26,048 bases of DNA from Thiohalocapsa sp964524185 (GTDB lineage: Bacteria; Pseudomonadota; Gammaproteobacteria; Chromatiales; Chromatiaceae), in the NCBI GenBank assembly GCA_964524185.1, contig CAZGCI010000059.1:1-26048 (forward strand), written 5' to 3'. Numbering within the stretch: the stretch's first letter is position 1; every line of letters begins with the position of its first letter. The translations under genes and the position numbers were made by a program. Under the pieces are notes generated by a model. That model had not been told where the DNA came from. It did not search any database and was given only the letters and a program-made list of their open reading frames with translations. Below are positions 14,483 to 22,431 of the stretch, piece by piece.

Positions 14483-15059
14483 GGACGGCGGGCTCGACTC
14501 CGAAGAGGTCCGCGACCCGCCATTCCAGCCGCGCGAGAGTTTGCGCCACCTTAGGGGAGGCGACCAGAACGTGGATATCCAGCGAACGCCGCCCGATGCG
14601 GGTGGTCAGGGTGCCGGGGACCAGATTGACAAGGTTGGCAAAAAAGATCTGACTCGGCCCTGCTGGCAGCCGCAGACGATAGGTCAGCAGGGTCGGGTCG
14701 GGACGCCGCCCGGGCCATAACGCGTGCAGCGCAACCCCGATGCCACCCTGTAAATTGTACCAAACGAAGGTGGGCAGAAAACGCAGCAGGCCAATGGGCC
14801 GCCAGCGCCAATCACCCGTGTGCGGCAGCCCCGTCGAGATCAGGCTGGCCAGGGTGACAACCGGCAGCCCCCATCCCAGGGCCTGCGGATCGGCATCGGT
14901 CAACACCCACCACAGCAGCCAGAGCAGCACGAAGCGCCAGAACCAGCTCCAGATGCCCCGCTGCAGCCGCTCGGCCTCTGCTGCGCCGATCAACAGCCAC
15001 CAGAACTTGAAGGCCGTCGTCCAACGCCGACGCCCGCTTAAGCAATCGCCGGTGGACAC
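14475..15059 (-). CDS. mrpE: Mrp antiporter subunit E
   Basis: An MnhE-family protein of up to 194 residues and first gene of the operon. The N-terminal membrane helices (FVLLWLLWWVLTD, then LGWGLPVVTLASLIS) are followed by the conserved block FFANLVNLVPGTLTTRI and the soluble part LDIHVLVASP. The start is unresolved. GTG 15059 gives 194 residues, longer than usual and without a ribosome site. TTG 14993 gives ~172 residues, closer to the family size, but its ribosome site is weak. It lies 159 bases downstream of cowN with no terminator seen between them, so read-through from cowN is possible. Confidence 0.85.
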   Translation of the reverse strand: MSTGDCLSGRRRWTTAFKFWWLLIGAAEAERLQRGIWSWFWRFVLLWLLWWVLTDADPQALGWGLPVVTLASLISTGLPHTGDWRWRPIGLLRFLPTFVWYNLQGGIGVALHALWPGRRPDPTLLTYRLRLPAGPSQIFFANLVNLVPGTLTTRIGRRSLDIHVLVASPKVAQTLARLEWRVADLFGVEPAVHD

Positions 15060-15218
15060 AGCGCGCAGAAGGCCCAGCGGCCAAGCGCCAGCCGGCGCGG
15101 GACAGCAATGGTCATCTCGTTCACACTCAGGCCGAGTCTGCGCTGGAAGCGCATAGGCACGCCTGTGCTCGGTGGTCGAGCAGCGCGCCTGTCGTGTCTC
15201 CCGCCGAGCACATCAAGA

Positions 15219-15515
15219 TCAGCAGCACTCGTGCTCGAGTGCCTCCAGCAGCTCGATGAGATCGCCACGGCCGGTGCGCTCCAGCAGGTCGCGCAGATCG
15301 TTGAGATGGCAGTGGATGTGATAGAGGGCGTCGTGGCTCGGACCGCGGTCACCCTCGAGCTTGGCTCGGAAGTAGGTCCAAAAGGGATCAGCGGCGTTAG
15401 CGTCCGCTAGGGCGGCATGCAAGGCGGCGGCGAAGCGCTCGGCCTTGCCGTCGCAGTCGAGGCCGATAAAGCTGACGTAGCGGTCGAGGCCTTGGGGTGT
15501 GTCGGGATTCGTCAT
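15219..15515 (-). CDS. cowN: CowN, sustains N2 fixation in the presence of CO
   Basis: A 98-residue protein with all marks of CowN: DRYVSFIGLDCDG near the N-terminus, the FWTYFRAKLEG block, a helical HCHLNDLRDLLE region and the terminal EHECC. CowN protects nitrogenase from CO inhibition in diazotrophic proteobacteria; related genes are controlled by CO sensors or NifA. The ATG at 15515 was chosen because upstream codons in the open frame belong to the inserted element. The only ribosome-site candidate is AGG within the element terminus (TTTTTAGG, 7 bases from the ATG). No correctly spaced sigma-54 promoter was found nearby. It is evidence that this organism has a nitrogenase. Confidence 0.93.
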   Translation of the reverse strand: MTNPDTPQGLDRYVSFIGLDCDGKAERFAAALHAALADANAADPFWTYFRAKLEGDRGPSHDALYHIHCHLNDLRDLLERTGRGDLIELLEALEHECC

Positions 15516-15522
15516 AGTTAAA

Positions 15523-15774
15523 CCTAAAAAGAGCAGTTGACCGCTTCCGCGTGTTTGCAAGCGTCTGTGCCGGTTGCGATCCAGGCGCGTGCTTCGCGTC
15601 ACACACTGGGTGAACCGCGCTACGGCCGCCAGTGCACGCCCCGCGGGGCGCCGGGCGTCGTTACAACGCCTCGCAATAGACGGACTATTACTCGTTGTTG
15701 TGCCTCGCCAGCCAGCCTGATCCCAAAGACTGGGCGGGACGCATCCTGACGACCGTCCAACCGCTCTTTTTAGG
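15523..15774. mobile_element. MITE-like element with 17-bp terminal inverted repeats
   Basis: The left end CCTAAAAAGAGCAGTTG (15523-15539) and the right end CAACCGCTCTTTTTAGG (15758-15774) are inverted copies with 16 of 17 identical. The flanks are TTAA(A) at 15518-15522 and TTAA at 15775-15778, consistent with a target-site duplication of TTAA, although one extra A is present on the left. The 252-bp interior codes for nothing credible. A related end occurs at 9403. It is probably a non-autonomous element mobilised in trans. It sits 7 bases upstream of the cowN start codon. Confidence 0.6.
15675..15689. promoter_or_regulatory. Perfect 5-bp inverted repeat, possible operator
   Basis: AATAG-ACGGA-CTATT is a perfect inverted repeat inside the MITE-like element, about 160 bases upstream of cowN. 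It could be a regulator half-site pair or part of the element's own fold. It is too short to judge. Confidence 0.2.
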
Positions 15775-15833
15775 TTAAGGCATCGCGGGGGTTGGTACGC
15801 GGCGGTTGCGCGAGCTGTCGCGGCCGTGGCGAC

Positions 15834-15855
15834 AGGGGTTTTCCGGCCAACCCCT
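15834..15855 (-). terminator. Possible terminator hairpin after the 255-residue gene
   Basis: AGGGGTT (15834-15840) and AACCCCT (15849-15855) form a perfect 7-bp stem with an 8-base loop, about 64 bases past the stop of the minus-strand gene at 15919. There is no T-run, so Rho-independent termination is doubtful. Confidence 0.3.
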
Positions 15856-15918
15856 CCCGCCGGGATGGGGTGAACGCCTGCGTCCAAGACTAGCGCCCCT
15901 GGGCTCCGCTGGCGGCCA

Positions 15919-16686
15919 TCACGACAGCGGTGGTCGATAACCATGCCCGGCCCGCACATCCAACGTGATCAGCGGCATGGGCATACCGTCGCGGATGACA
16001 GCCCGGTTCCAGGGAATGAGGGCCGTGTCCAGCACTTCCCGCGCGCGGGCACGGGCGTAGGAATCCAGGTTGACCTCCACCGCGCAGCGCCAGCGACGCA
16101 GCCCAAAGCCGTCCTCGCAACGCGACACGAGCCGATAGCGTGCCGGCGGCAGCAGACCCTCGGCGATGCAGGCGTCCAGCGCCTGGCGCAAGAGCGCCTC
16201 AGCGGCGCCCGCACTCGCCGGGCATTGGTGGCGGGAGCCCTGCCAGGCCAGGGCCTGTTCCGCCAAGGCCCGCTCTGGCTGCATCAGTAGCATGCGCCGA
16301 CGCTCTCCGATCCAGTCGCCGGCCACGAGCATCAGTGCCACGGACGCTACCTCCTCGGAGACGAAGCGTCGCCCGGACAATGCGACGACTGCCGGTGGCA
16401 CATAGACCCCGAGCAGGCGCATGGCGCGACGCTGCTCGGCGGCGGTGAGCGGACGCCGTCCGGCGCCACCTTGGGTGCGTTCGGCCATCTCAAACCAGCG
16501 CCGCGCCTCGGCCATCGCATGCGTATCCACAACCCGCACGGCGCCGTCAGTCTCCAACACCCAGCCGTCCGGCCAGAGCGCGACGCGATAGGCCGGCAGG
16601 GCACGGATTGCCGCCGTCGCAGAGCGTCGCGCCGCAAGTGGTGAGCGGATGGACTGGCTACTCAAGCGGATGCGGCTCGATAACAT
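15919..16686 (-). CDS. Hypothetical protein downstream of sirB1, 255 residues
   Basis: A soluble, arginine- and alanine-rich protein of unknown family with no signal peptide or membrane span. The first ~70 residues include a beta-prone stretch (YRVALWPDGWVLETDGAVRVV), and the rest is mostly helical with a C-terminal beta part (RCAVEVNLDSYARARAREVL ... MPLITLDVRAGHGYRPP). It follows sirB1 by 24 bases and is probably co-transcribed. The start ATG has only a weak ribosome site (GAGAACG). No function is proposed. Confidence 0.6.
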   Translation of the reverse strand: MLSSRIRLSSQSIRSPLAARRSATAAIRALPAYRVALWPDGWVLETDGAVRVVDTHAMAEARRWFEMAERTQGGAGRRPLTAAEQRRAMRLLGVYVPPAVVALSGRRFVSEEVASVALMLVAGDWIGERRRMLLMQPERALAEQALAWQGSRHQCPASAGAAEALLRQALDACIAEGLLPPARYRLVSRCEDGFGLRRWRCAVEVNLDSYARARAREVLDTALIPWNRAVIRDGMPMPLITLDVRAGHGYRPPLS

Positions 16687-16710
16687 CGGCGCCGTTCTCG
16701 GTGACAGGGT

Positions 16711-17550
16711 TCAATGTAGCCGCAGCGGCTGATCGGCAAGCGCGTCGATCACGGGCGTGACCGCAGCGATCTGCTCCCCATCATCGGAGACCTCCGCGAA
16801 ACGGCGCAGATCCGCCACTGCCGCCGGGGCGTGTCCGAGCTTGTGCAGGAGCATGCCCCGCTGCTGCAGTGCATCGGGCAGATCGGGCATCAGGTGCAGC
16901 ATTGCTGTCAGCGCTGCCAGCAGGTTGCGCTCATCGTCGCGGCGGCTGTAGATGCCCGCGAGATTGCGCAGCATCCGCACCAGGATCTCGCGCCGAGCCG
17001 CGGGGCGCAGCAGCGAGGGGTGGGAGCGAATGGTGACGCCCCCCTCACCGTAGACGTCTGCGAGCCGTCGGTCCAGCTCCAGCTCCGGCAGCGCGATGCC
17101 ACCGGCGTAGGGGTCCAGCATCAGTGCGCTGTCGCCGCGGCCGACGCGCACCAGAAAGTGTGCCGGAAAGCTGACGCCGTAAGCAGGCAGCCCAACCCGC
17201 GTCGCCACCTCGCAGTACAGCACGGACAGGGAAATCGGAATCCCGCGCCGACGGATCAACACCTGATCTAGAAAACTGTTGCGCGGATCGAAGAAGTCAT
17301 CCCGTTCGCCGGTGAAGCCGAGGTCTTCAAACAGGAGTCGGTTCAGCACCTGCACCTGCTGCAGCGGATCGGCCTGTGTCGACAGCGCGCTGCGCGCTGC
17401 CGCCGCCAACAAATCCAACTCGCCCATGCAGGCGGCAACATCCACGTTCGGCTGAAACAGTGCGCTGACCGCGAGCGCCGCATGCGCCATATCGATGGTG
17501 TCGTCCGGACAGCGTCCGAGCGTGGCGAAGGTCTGCTGTGCGTCATCCAT
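16711..17550 (-). CDS. sirB1: SirB1-family transglutaminase-like/TPR protein
   Basis: A 279-residue SirB1-family protein. The central transglutaminase-like core keeps a Cys-His-Asp arrangement: Cys in SVLYCEVATRVGLPAYGV, His in SFPAHFLVRV and Asp in MLDPYAGG. The family signature FFDPRNSFLDQVLIRRRGIPI is complete. A C-terminal TPR-like helical region follows (LLAALTAMLHLMPDLPDALQQRG). Despite the name (from a Salmonella regulator locus), its biochemical role is unresolved. It is the first gene of a two-gene minus-strand unit, and 191 bases separate it from ackA. Confidence 0.9.
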   Translation of the reverse strand: MDDAQQTFATLGRCPDDTIDMAHAALAVSALFQPNVDVAACMGELDLLAAAARSALSTQADPLQQVQVLNRLLFEDLGFTGERDDFFDPRNSFLDQVLIRRRGIPISLSVLYCEVATRVGLPAYGVSFPAHFLVRVGRGDSALMLDPYAGGIALPELELDRRLADVYGEGGVTIRSHPSLLRPAARREILVRMLRNLAGIYSRRDDERNLLAALTAMLHLMPDLPDALQQRGMLLHKLGHAPAAVADLRRFAEVSDDGEQIAAVTPVIDALADQPLRLH

Positions 17551-17741
17551 TGGTGACTCCGTACGCGCCTCTAACTGTGGACAGAACGGGTTTTATGCTA
17601 TCAAGAGCCGTTGGACGATTGTTGGCATGCGCCGCGCATCCGGTGGACTCAGATGGCAACAGGGCCAAGATCGAAGGCGCGGTCATGCACGCCTGACGTT
17701 AGCGGTTGCGCCCCGGCCCTCGGCATTCCCCCGCGCGAGCG

Positions 17742-18953
17742 TCACGAGAGTGCCTCGCAGGTCTGCCGGGCGATCTCCAACTCCTCATCGGCGGGTATGA
17801 CGAGCACCGCGATCCGACTCTCCGCACTGGAGATCACCCCGCGCTCGCCCTGGAGGCGTGCATTTGCACCCATATCGAGCAGAATGCCCAGCTGTGCCAA
17901 ATCGGCGCAGGCGCAGCGGCGGGTCTGCGCATCGTTCTCTCCAATGCCACCCGTAAAGACCACCGCATCCACCTGGCCGAGGACCGCGGCATAGGCGCCG
18001 ATGTACTTTTTGAGCCGATGGCAGGTCACGCCCAGGGCGAGCTCCGCGTCCTCATCACCGGCCTCGGCCAGACGATGCACTTCACGCATGTCATTGACGC
18101 CGCAGAGCCCGAGCAGGCCGCTCTGGCGGTTCAGCAGATCGTCCAAGGTCTCGTTGTCGAAACCGAGGTGGCGGCACAGATAGAAATGCACCGCCGGATC
18201 CAAGTCGCCGCAGCGCGAGCCCATCACCAGCCCTTCCAGCGGCGTCATGCCCATTGACGTGTCCACGCTGGCTCCAGCGCGGATGGCCGTGGCGCTCGCG
18301 CCGTTGCCGAGGTGCAGTGTGATGAGGTTGCACTGCGACAGGGGCTTACCGAGCATCCGTGCCGCCTCCTTGGCGACGTAATGGTGCGAGGTTCCATGGA
18401 ACCCGTAGCGACGCACGTGGTGCTCCCGATACAGGTAGCCGGGGATGGCGTAGCGGTAGGCGGTGCGCGGCATGGTCTGATGGAAGGCCGTATCGAACAC
18501 GGCCACCTGCGGCACCCCAGGGAACAGATCCCGGGCGACGAGGATGCCGTCGAGATTGGCCGGATTGTGCAGGGGCGCCAGCGGGATCATTTGTCGTATG
18601 GCCGCAATGACATCCTCATCCACGAGCGTCGGGGCATGAAAGGCCTCGCCGCCGTGCACCAGCCGGTGGCCCACCCCGCTCAACTCCTCGACCCGGCCCA
18701 GGACGCCAGTGTCTTGCAGGGCCGTGGCGATGCGCTCGATGCCGGCGCGGTGCGAGGGGATGCCCAGAGCATCTGCCCGCTCTTGCGCCGCACCAGACGC
18801 ATCGCTCCAGCGCAGATGCAAGGCGGCACCGTCCTCGCCGATCCGTGTGGCCCCACCGCTGGCGATGACCTCCCAATCGCCGTTGGCGTCCTCGCCGGCG
18901 AACAGCCGGAATTTAATGGACGAGCTCCCGGAGTTGAGCACCAGAATCTTCAT
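17742..18953 (-). CDS. ackA: Acetate kinase
   Basis: A 403-residue acetate kinase (acetyl phosphate + ADP to acetate + ATP). Diagnostic motifs are the N-terminal LVLNSGSSSIKFRL, FDTAFHQTMP, RRYGFHGTSHHYV, DTSMGMTPLEGLVMGSRCGD and VFTGGIGEND. ATG 18953 is chosen over the open-frame start because AGGGGAG lies 5 bases upstream and the sequence begins at the conserved strand. It follows pta by 45 bases in the standard pta-ackA order, allowing reversible interconversion of acetyl-CoA and acetate with ATP formation. Confidence 0.97.
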   Translation of the reverse strand: MKILVLNSGSSSIKFRLFAGEDANGDWEVIASGGATRIGEDGAALHLRWSDASGAAQERADALGIPSHRAGIERIATALQDTGVLGRVEELSGVGHRLVHGGEAFHAPTLVDEDVIAAIRQMIPLAPLHNPANLDGILVARDLFPGVPQVAVFDTAFHQTMPRTAYRYAIPGYLYREHHVRRYGFHGTSHHYVAKEAARMLGKPLSQCNLITLHLGNGASATAIRAGASVDTSMGMTPLEGLVMGSRCGDLDPAVHFYLCRHLGFDNETLDDLLNRQSGLLGLCGVNDMREVHRLAEAGDEDAELALGVTCHRLKKYIGAYAAVLGQVDAVVFTGGIGENDAQTRRCACADLAQLGILLDMGANARLQGERGVISSAESRIAVLVIPADEELEIARQTCEALS

Positions 18954-18998
18954 TGATCTCCCCTCGGCGCCTGCACCACGCCGTTGCCATCGTGACAA

Positions 18999-21143
18999 TC
19001 AGGCATGCGCGACTGACTCCCGCGCCTCGGCCGCTTCAGCCGCTTCAGCCGCTTCAGCCGCGGTGGTCTGCGCTTGGATGGCGGTGATGGCAATGGTGTT
19101 GACGATGTCGGTGACGGTGCAGCCGCGGCTGAGGTCGTTTACTGGTCTGTTCAAGCCCTGCAGCACCGGACCGATGGCCACCGCACCGGCGCTGCGCTGC
19201 ACGGCCTTGTAGGTATTGTTGCCCGTATTGAGGTCAGGGAAGATGAACACGGTCGCTTGGCCGGCCACCTCGCTCTCAGGCAGCTTTGACCGCGCGACGC
19301 TGGCATCCACCGCAGCATCGTACTGGATTGGACCTTCGATCTTCAGATCAGGCCGGCGTGCCCGGGCGATGGCGACCGCTTCGCGCACGCGCTCCACGTC
19401 TGCGCCCTTGCCGGAGGCACCCGTGGAGTAGGACAGCATCGCCACCCGCGGCTCGACGCCGAAGGCGGCTGCCGTTTCCGCAGAGTTGATGGCGATGTCC
19501 GCCAGCTCATCGGCAGTCGGATTTGGGTTCACCGCACAGTCGCCATAGACCAAGACCCGGTCTGCAAGGCACATGAAGAACACGCTGGAGACCAGCTTAG
19601 TGTCCGGCTTGGTCTTGATGGTCTCGAAGGAGGGACGGATGGTGTGCTGCGTTGTATGGACCGCGCCGGAGACCATGCCGTCGGCATCGCCGGTGTACAC
19701 CATCAGGGTGCCGAAATAGCTCACGTCCTCCAGCACGTCGCAGGCCATCTGCTCGGAGATGCCCTTGTGCTGACGGAGCCCATGGTACACGGCCGCGTAG
19801 TCGTCACGCTTGGGGGAGCTCACCGGGTCGATGATCGAAACGTCGGCAAGCTGGAGGCCCAACTCGCCGATACGCCCCCGGATCTTGTCGGGATTGCCCA
19901 GCAGGGTCAGATCCGCGATCCCGCGCAGGGTCACGATTTCCGCGGCGCGCAGGATGCGCTCGTCACTGCCCTCCGGCAAGACGATGTGCTTGCGGTCCGC
20001 CTTGGCCCGATGCACCAGCTGATACTCGAACATCAGCGGCGTCATCCGCTCAGAGTGGTGTACGGCGATGCGCTGCTGCAGTTCCTTGATGGCCACATTC
20101 TCCTCAAATAGTCCGAGGGCCGCGGCGACCTTGCGCTCGTCCCCCGGTAGGATGGTGGACTCCACTCGGTCCACCGCCTGCGCCGTTTGGAAGGTATCCA
20201 TATGGACGCTCAATATGGACACGCGCGTGCGGCGCAGGCCGGCCAGCAAACGCTGCACATTGGGCGCGGGCTGCATCCCACCCGTGAGGAGCAGCCCCGC
20301 CACACGCGGGAAGGCGGCCGACACATCGGCGGCGAGGCTCGCCAGGATGATGTCGCTGCGATCGCCGGGTGTGATGATCAGGCATCCGTCCTCGATGTAG
20401 TTCAGGAAGGCGGGGATCTCCATCGCCGCGATCTTGTAATTGGTCACCACCTGCGTCAGTGCGTCGTCGTCGCCGCAGAGACACTCCGCGCCCAGCAACT
20501 GGCTAATCTCGGCGATGGTGGGTTTGGCTAGGGCTTCGGTTTCCGGCAGCACGTAGATGCTCGCCTGCGACGGCAGCACCGCACGCGCGCGCCGCTGCAC
20601 GGAGCTCACAAAGTCTGGATCAACGCCGTTGACGATGGTCGCGAGCAGGTCACCGCCACGGTCCAGCATCGATTCGTGGGCCATGTGGACGGCGTGCAGG
20701 GCCTCATCGGGCCTGCGCCCGAAGCCCTTCACCACGACGACAACGGCACAACCAAAGTTGTTGGCGAGGTCCGCATTGAAGTCGAACTCCAACGACGGCA
20801 CCAGCCCGTTATAGTCCGTGCCGGCGCAGAGCACCATGTCGCATTCCTCTTCCAGCAACATGTACTTGTCGAGAATGCGTTTGAGGAGCTCGTCGTAGCG
20901 GCCGGCGGCCACCAGCTCACTCGCCTCATCGGCGGTGCAACCGTACAGCCGCTGTGCCGGGAATGGCAGGTCATAGCGCCGGCGCACCAGCGTGGTCAGA
21001 TCGTCGTCGTGCACGTCGCGACTCACGACGGGGCGGAAAAAGCCAACCCGCCGGTTGATCGCCGACAGCAGCTCCATGAACCCGAGGACCACGACCGACT
21101 TGCCACTGCCCGAGCCGGCACCGGCGATGTAGATACTCTGCAT
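18999..21143 (-). CDS. pta: Phosphate acetyltransferase, long form
   Basis: A 714-residue Pta of the long type: an N-terminal BioD-like P-loop domain (IYIAGAGSGSGKSVVVLGF), a central DRTGG-type domain (~220-340) and a C-terminal phosphotransacetylase domain (from HIVLPEGSDERILRAAE through GDCAVNPNPTADELADIAI and VFIFPDLNTGNNTYKAVQRS). It converts acetyl-CoA + phosphate to acetyl phosphate + CoA. GGAG lies 10 bases before the ATG. An unusual C-terminal tail carries an Ala-Glu-Ala repeat encoded by a 9-bp tandem repeat at 19030-19061. It is the first gene of the pta-ackA unit. Confidence 0.96.
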   Translation of the reverse strand: MQSIYIAGAGSGSGKSVVVLGFMELLSAINRRVGFFRPVVSRDVHDDDLTTLVRRRYDLPFPAQRLYGCTADEASELVAAGRYDELLKRILDKYMLLEEECDMVLCAGTDYNGLVPSLEFDFNADLANNFGCAVVVVVKGFGRRPDEALHAVHMAHESMLDRGGDLLATIVNGVDPDFVSSVQRRARAVLPSQASIYVLPETEALAKPTIAEISQLLGAECLCGDDDALTQVVTNYKIAAMEIPAFLNYIEDGCLIITPGDRSDIILASLAADVSAAFPRVAGLLLTGGMQPAPNVQRLLAGLRRTRVSILSVHMDTFQTAQAVDRVESTILPGDERKVAAALGLFEENVAIKELQQRIAVHHSERMTPLMFEYQLVHRAKADRKHIVLPEGSDERILRAAEIVTLRGIADLTLLGNPDKIRGRIGELGLQLADVSIIDPVSSPKRDDYAAVYHGLRQHKGISEQMACDVLEDVSYFGTLMVYTGDADGMVSGAVHTTQHTIRPSFETIKTKPDTKLVSSVFFMCLADRVLVYGDCAVNPNPTADELADIAINSAETAAAFGVEPRVAMLSYSTGASGKGADVERVREAVAIARARRPDLKIEGPIQYDAAVDASVARSKLPESEVAGQATVFIFPDLNTGNNTYKAVQRSAGAVAIGPVLQGLNRPVNDLSRGCTVTDIVNTIAITAIQAQTTAAEAAEAAEAAEARESVAHA
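19030..19061. repeat. 9-bp tandem repeat in the 3' end of pta
   Basis: The unit GCCGCTTCA repeats three full times plus a partial fourth copy, with a diverged copy before it. It codes for the AAEAAEAAEAAEA-type stretch near the Pta C-terminus. Copy number could vary between strains without breaking the frame, since the unit is 9 bp. Confidence 0.8.
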
Positions 21144-21350
21144 GTCGATTCGACTCCGTGTTGGAAAAGCATCCTGCGCCTAGCGTCCGCGTGCGCTCCG
21201 CAGATGATGCCCCAGGTCGGCGAGCGGCGGGGTTACCCGCTGTTTACAAAGGACCCGGTGGCGTCCACACTCCGCAAAACACCCAAGGTGGACGTGGTAG
21301 GCGCCGTCTGGAATGCTCCAAACCGCCCCAGTTGCAACGAGGACAGCAAA

Positions 21351-21803
21351 TTGCGTGCACAGCATCACCGCGGAGTGGCCGGCCTCGCGTCCCTAGTCTA
21401 CGGACTGGCCCTGCTGGTGTGCGCTGCAGCCGCCAATGCGCAGGCCAGTGTCTACCGTTGCACGGCGGTGGACGGCAGCATCGAGTTCCGGCAGCGCCCC
21501 TGTGCCGAAGGCGCACATTCCCAGGCCCTGGAGATCGAAGACCGACGCTCCGGCTGGGTACCGCCCCAACCCGAATCTCAGCCCCCGTCCAAGTCTGCGG
21601 CCGACCGGCCCGCACGCAAGGCCCCCAAGCGTGCCGCGAGCGGCACGCGCACAAACCCCGCTTCCGAGCGCTGTTGGAAAACGCGTCAACAGATTGAGCG
21701 TATCAACAATGAGTTGCGCGCCGGCTACAAGCCGGCCCGCGGCGAGCGCCTCAAACGCCGCCGGCGCGAGCATGAAGACTATGTGAACACCTTCTGCCGC
21801 TGA
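21351..21803 (+). CDS. DUF4124 secreted/periplasmic protein
   Basis: A 150-residue protein with a signal peptide (GVAGLASLVYGLALLVCAAAANAQA, predicted cleavage after the second Ala-x-Ala) and a DUF4124 domain directly after it (VYRCTAVDGSIEFRQRPCAEGA) with two cysteines. A Pro/Ser/Lys-rich linker and a basic helical C-terminus with two further cysteines (SERCWKTRQQIERINNELRAG and the terminal FCR) follow. TTG 21351 is chosen because AGGA lies 7 bases upstream and the signal peptide starts there. It is divergent from pta. The function of DUF4124 is unknown; it is probably an envelope protein. Confidence 0.75.
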   Translation: MRAQHHRGVAGLASLVYGLALLVCAAAANAQASVYRCTAVDGSIEFRQRPCAEGAHSQALEIEDRRSGWVPPQPESQPPSKSAADRPARKAPKRAASGTRTNPASERCWKTRQQIERINNELRAGYKPARGERLKRRRREHEDYVNTFCR

Positions 21804-21831
21804 GGCGCCGCCCCGCTAGGTGCGCCGCTGC

Positions 21832-22356
21832 CTAGTGCAGCGGATACCAGGTGTCATCGTCTCGGCTCGGCGGCAGCAGCTCACGGCGCAGCGCCCGAAG
21901 GCTCTTCGCGCCGCCGGCCGTTAACCCCGCAAGCGGATCTTCCGTCTCCAGCACGTCGGCGTACTCGGCCTCCAGTTGATCCGGGTCCTCCCCGGCCTCC
22001 ATGCGGCCCATCATCTCCGCCATGGCATCGCCGGGCTTGAGGCCAGCGGCGGCGAAGAGCTTACGCATGACCCGCGCCGCCTGCCTGGGGTCGTCCTCGT
22101 CGATCTGTTGCAGCTCGCCGGCCATAGCGGTCATGGCCTGCATCATGGCGTCCTCGTCCACACCCGCTGGCAAGGCGCCCTCCTCGTCCTCGGCGCCCTC
22201 ACCACGGCCCTTCGAGATGGCAAACAGAGACGCTCGGCGGTCCAGGTTGGCACGACGGCACTTGGGGCAGGACGGCCGGGTATCGGTATCGACCCGCCGC
22301 GCGAAGAAGTTGAAGATCGCGTGACAGTCAGGGCAATAGAACTCGTAGACGGGCAT
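21832..22356 (-). CDS. FmdB-type zinc ribbon protein
   Basis: A 174-residue protein with an FmdB-like zinc ribbon at the N-terminus: CPDC (YEFYCPDCHAIF) and CPKC (RPSCPKCRRANLDR), giving a four-cysteine site. The rest is acidic and helical (DEDAMMQAMTAMAGELQQI ... AEMMGRMEAGEDPDQLEAEY). ATG 22356 is selected as the residue before the PVYEFYC signature; the 24 upstream codons of the open frame are not protein-like. The role in this family is unclear; it is possibly a regulator or a metal-site assembly helper. It lies downstream of cobD on the same strand after 75 bases. Confidence 0.85.
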   Translation of the reverse strand: MPVYEFYCPDCHAIFNFFARRVDTDTRPSCPKCRRANLDRRASLFAISKGRGEGAEDEEGALPAGVDEDAMMQAMTAMAGELQQIDEDDPRQAARVMRKLFAAAGLKPGDAMAEMMGRMEAGEDPDQLEAEYADVLETEDPLAGLTAGGAKSLRALRRELLPPSRDDDTWYPLH

Positions 22357-22431
22357 GACTGAAGACCTACTGAGCCTCACGGATTGGAGACGGCTGTGGG
22401 GTTGCGCCTCCAGGGACAACGCGGACAAACC

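Larger units (their letters stand above)
15516..15918. other. Intergenic region holding the MITE-like element and a hairpin
   Basis: These 403 bases between cowN and the 255-residue gene hold no credible gene. Most of it is the 252-bp element at 15523-15774. The remainder includes the hairpin at 15834-15855. The long open frame antisense across the element joins cowN only because the insert has no in-frame stop. Confidence 0.5.

Noticed and set aside
15038..15151. Short minus-strand frame (MRFQRRLGLSVNEM...) between cowN and mrpE
   Set aside because: No ribosome site, overlaps the mrpE start and no recognisable motif.
15554..15573. Sigma-54-like site on the minus strand upstream of cowN (CCGGCACAGACGCTTGCA)
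   Set aside because: The GG and GC elements are one base too far apart for the strict -24/-12 spacing, and it lies inside the inserted element.
15516..15959. Long N-terminal extension of the cowN frame
   Set aside because: The extension is encoded by the MITE-like element and runs into the next gene; CowN homologues start at the chosen ATG.
20676..21350. Upstream extension of the DUF4124 frame across pta
   Set aside because: Antisense to pta; the signal peptide and ribosome site define the start at 21351.
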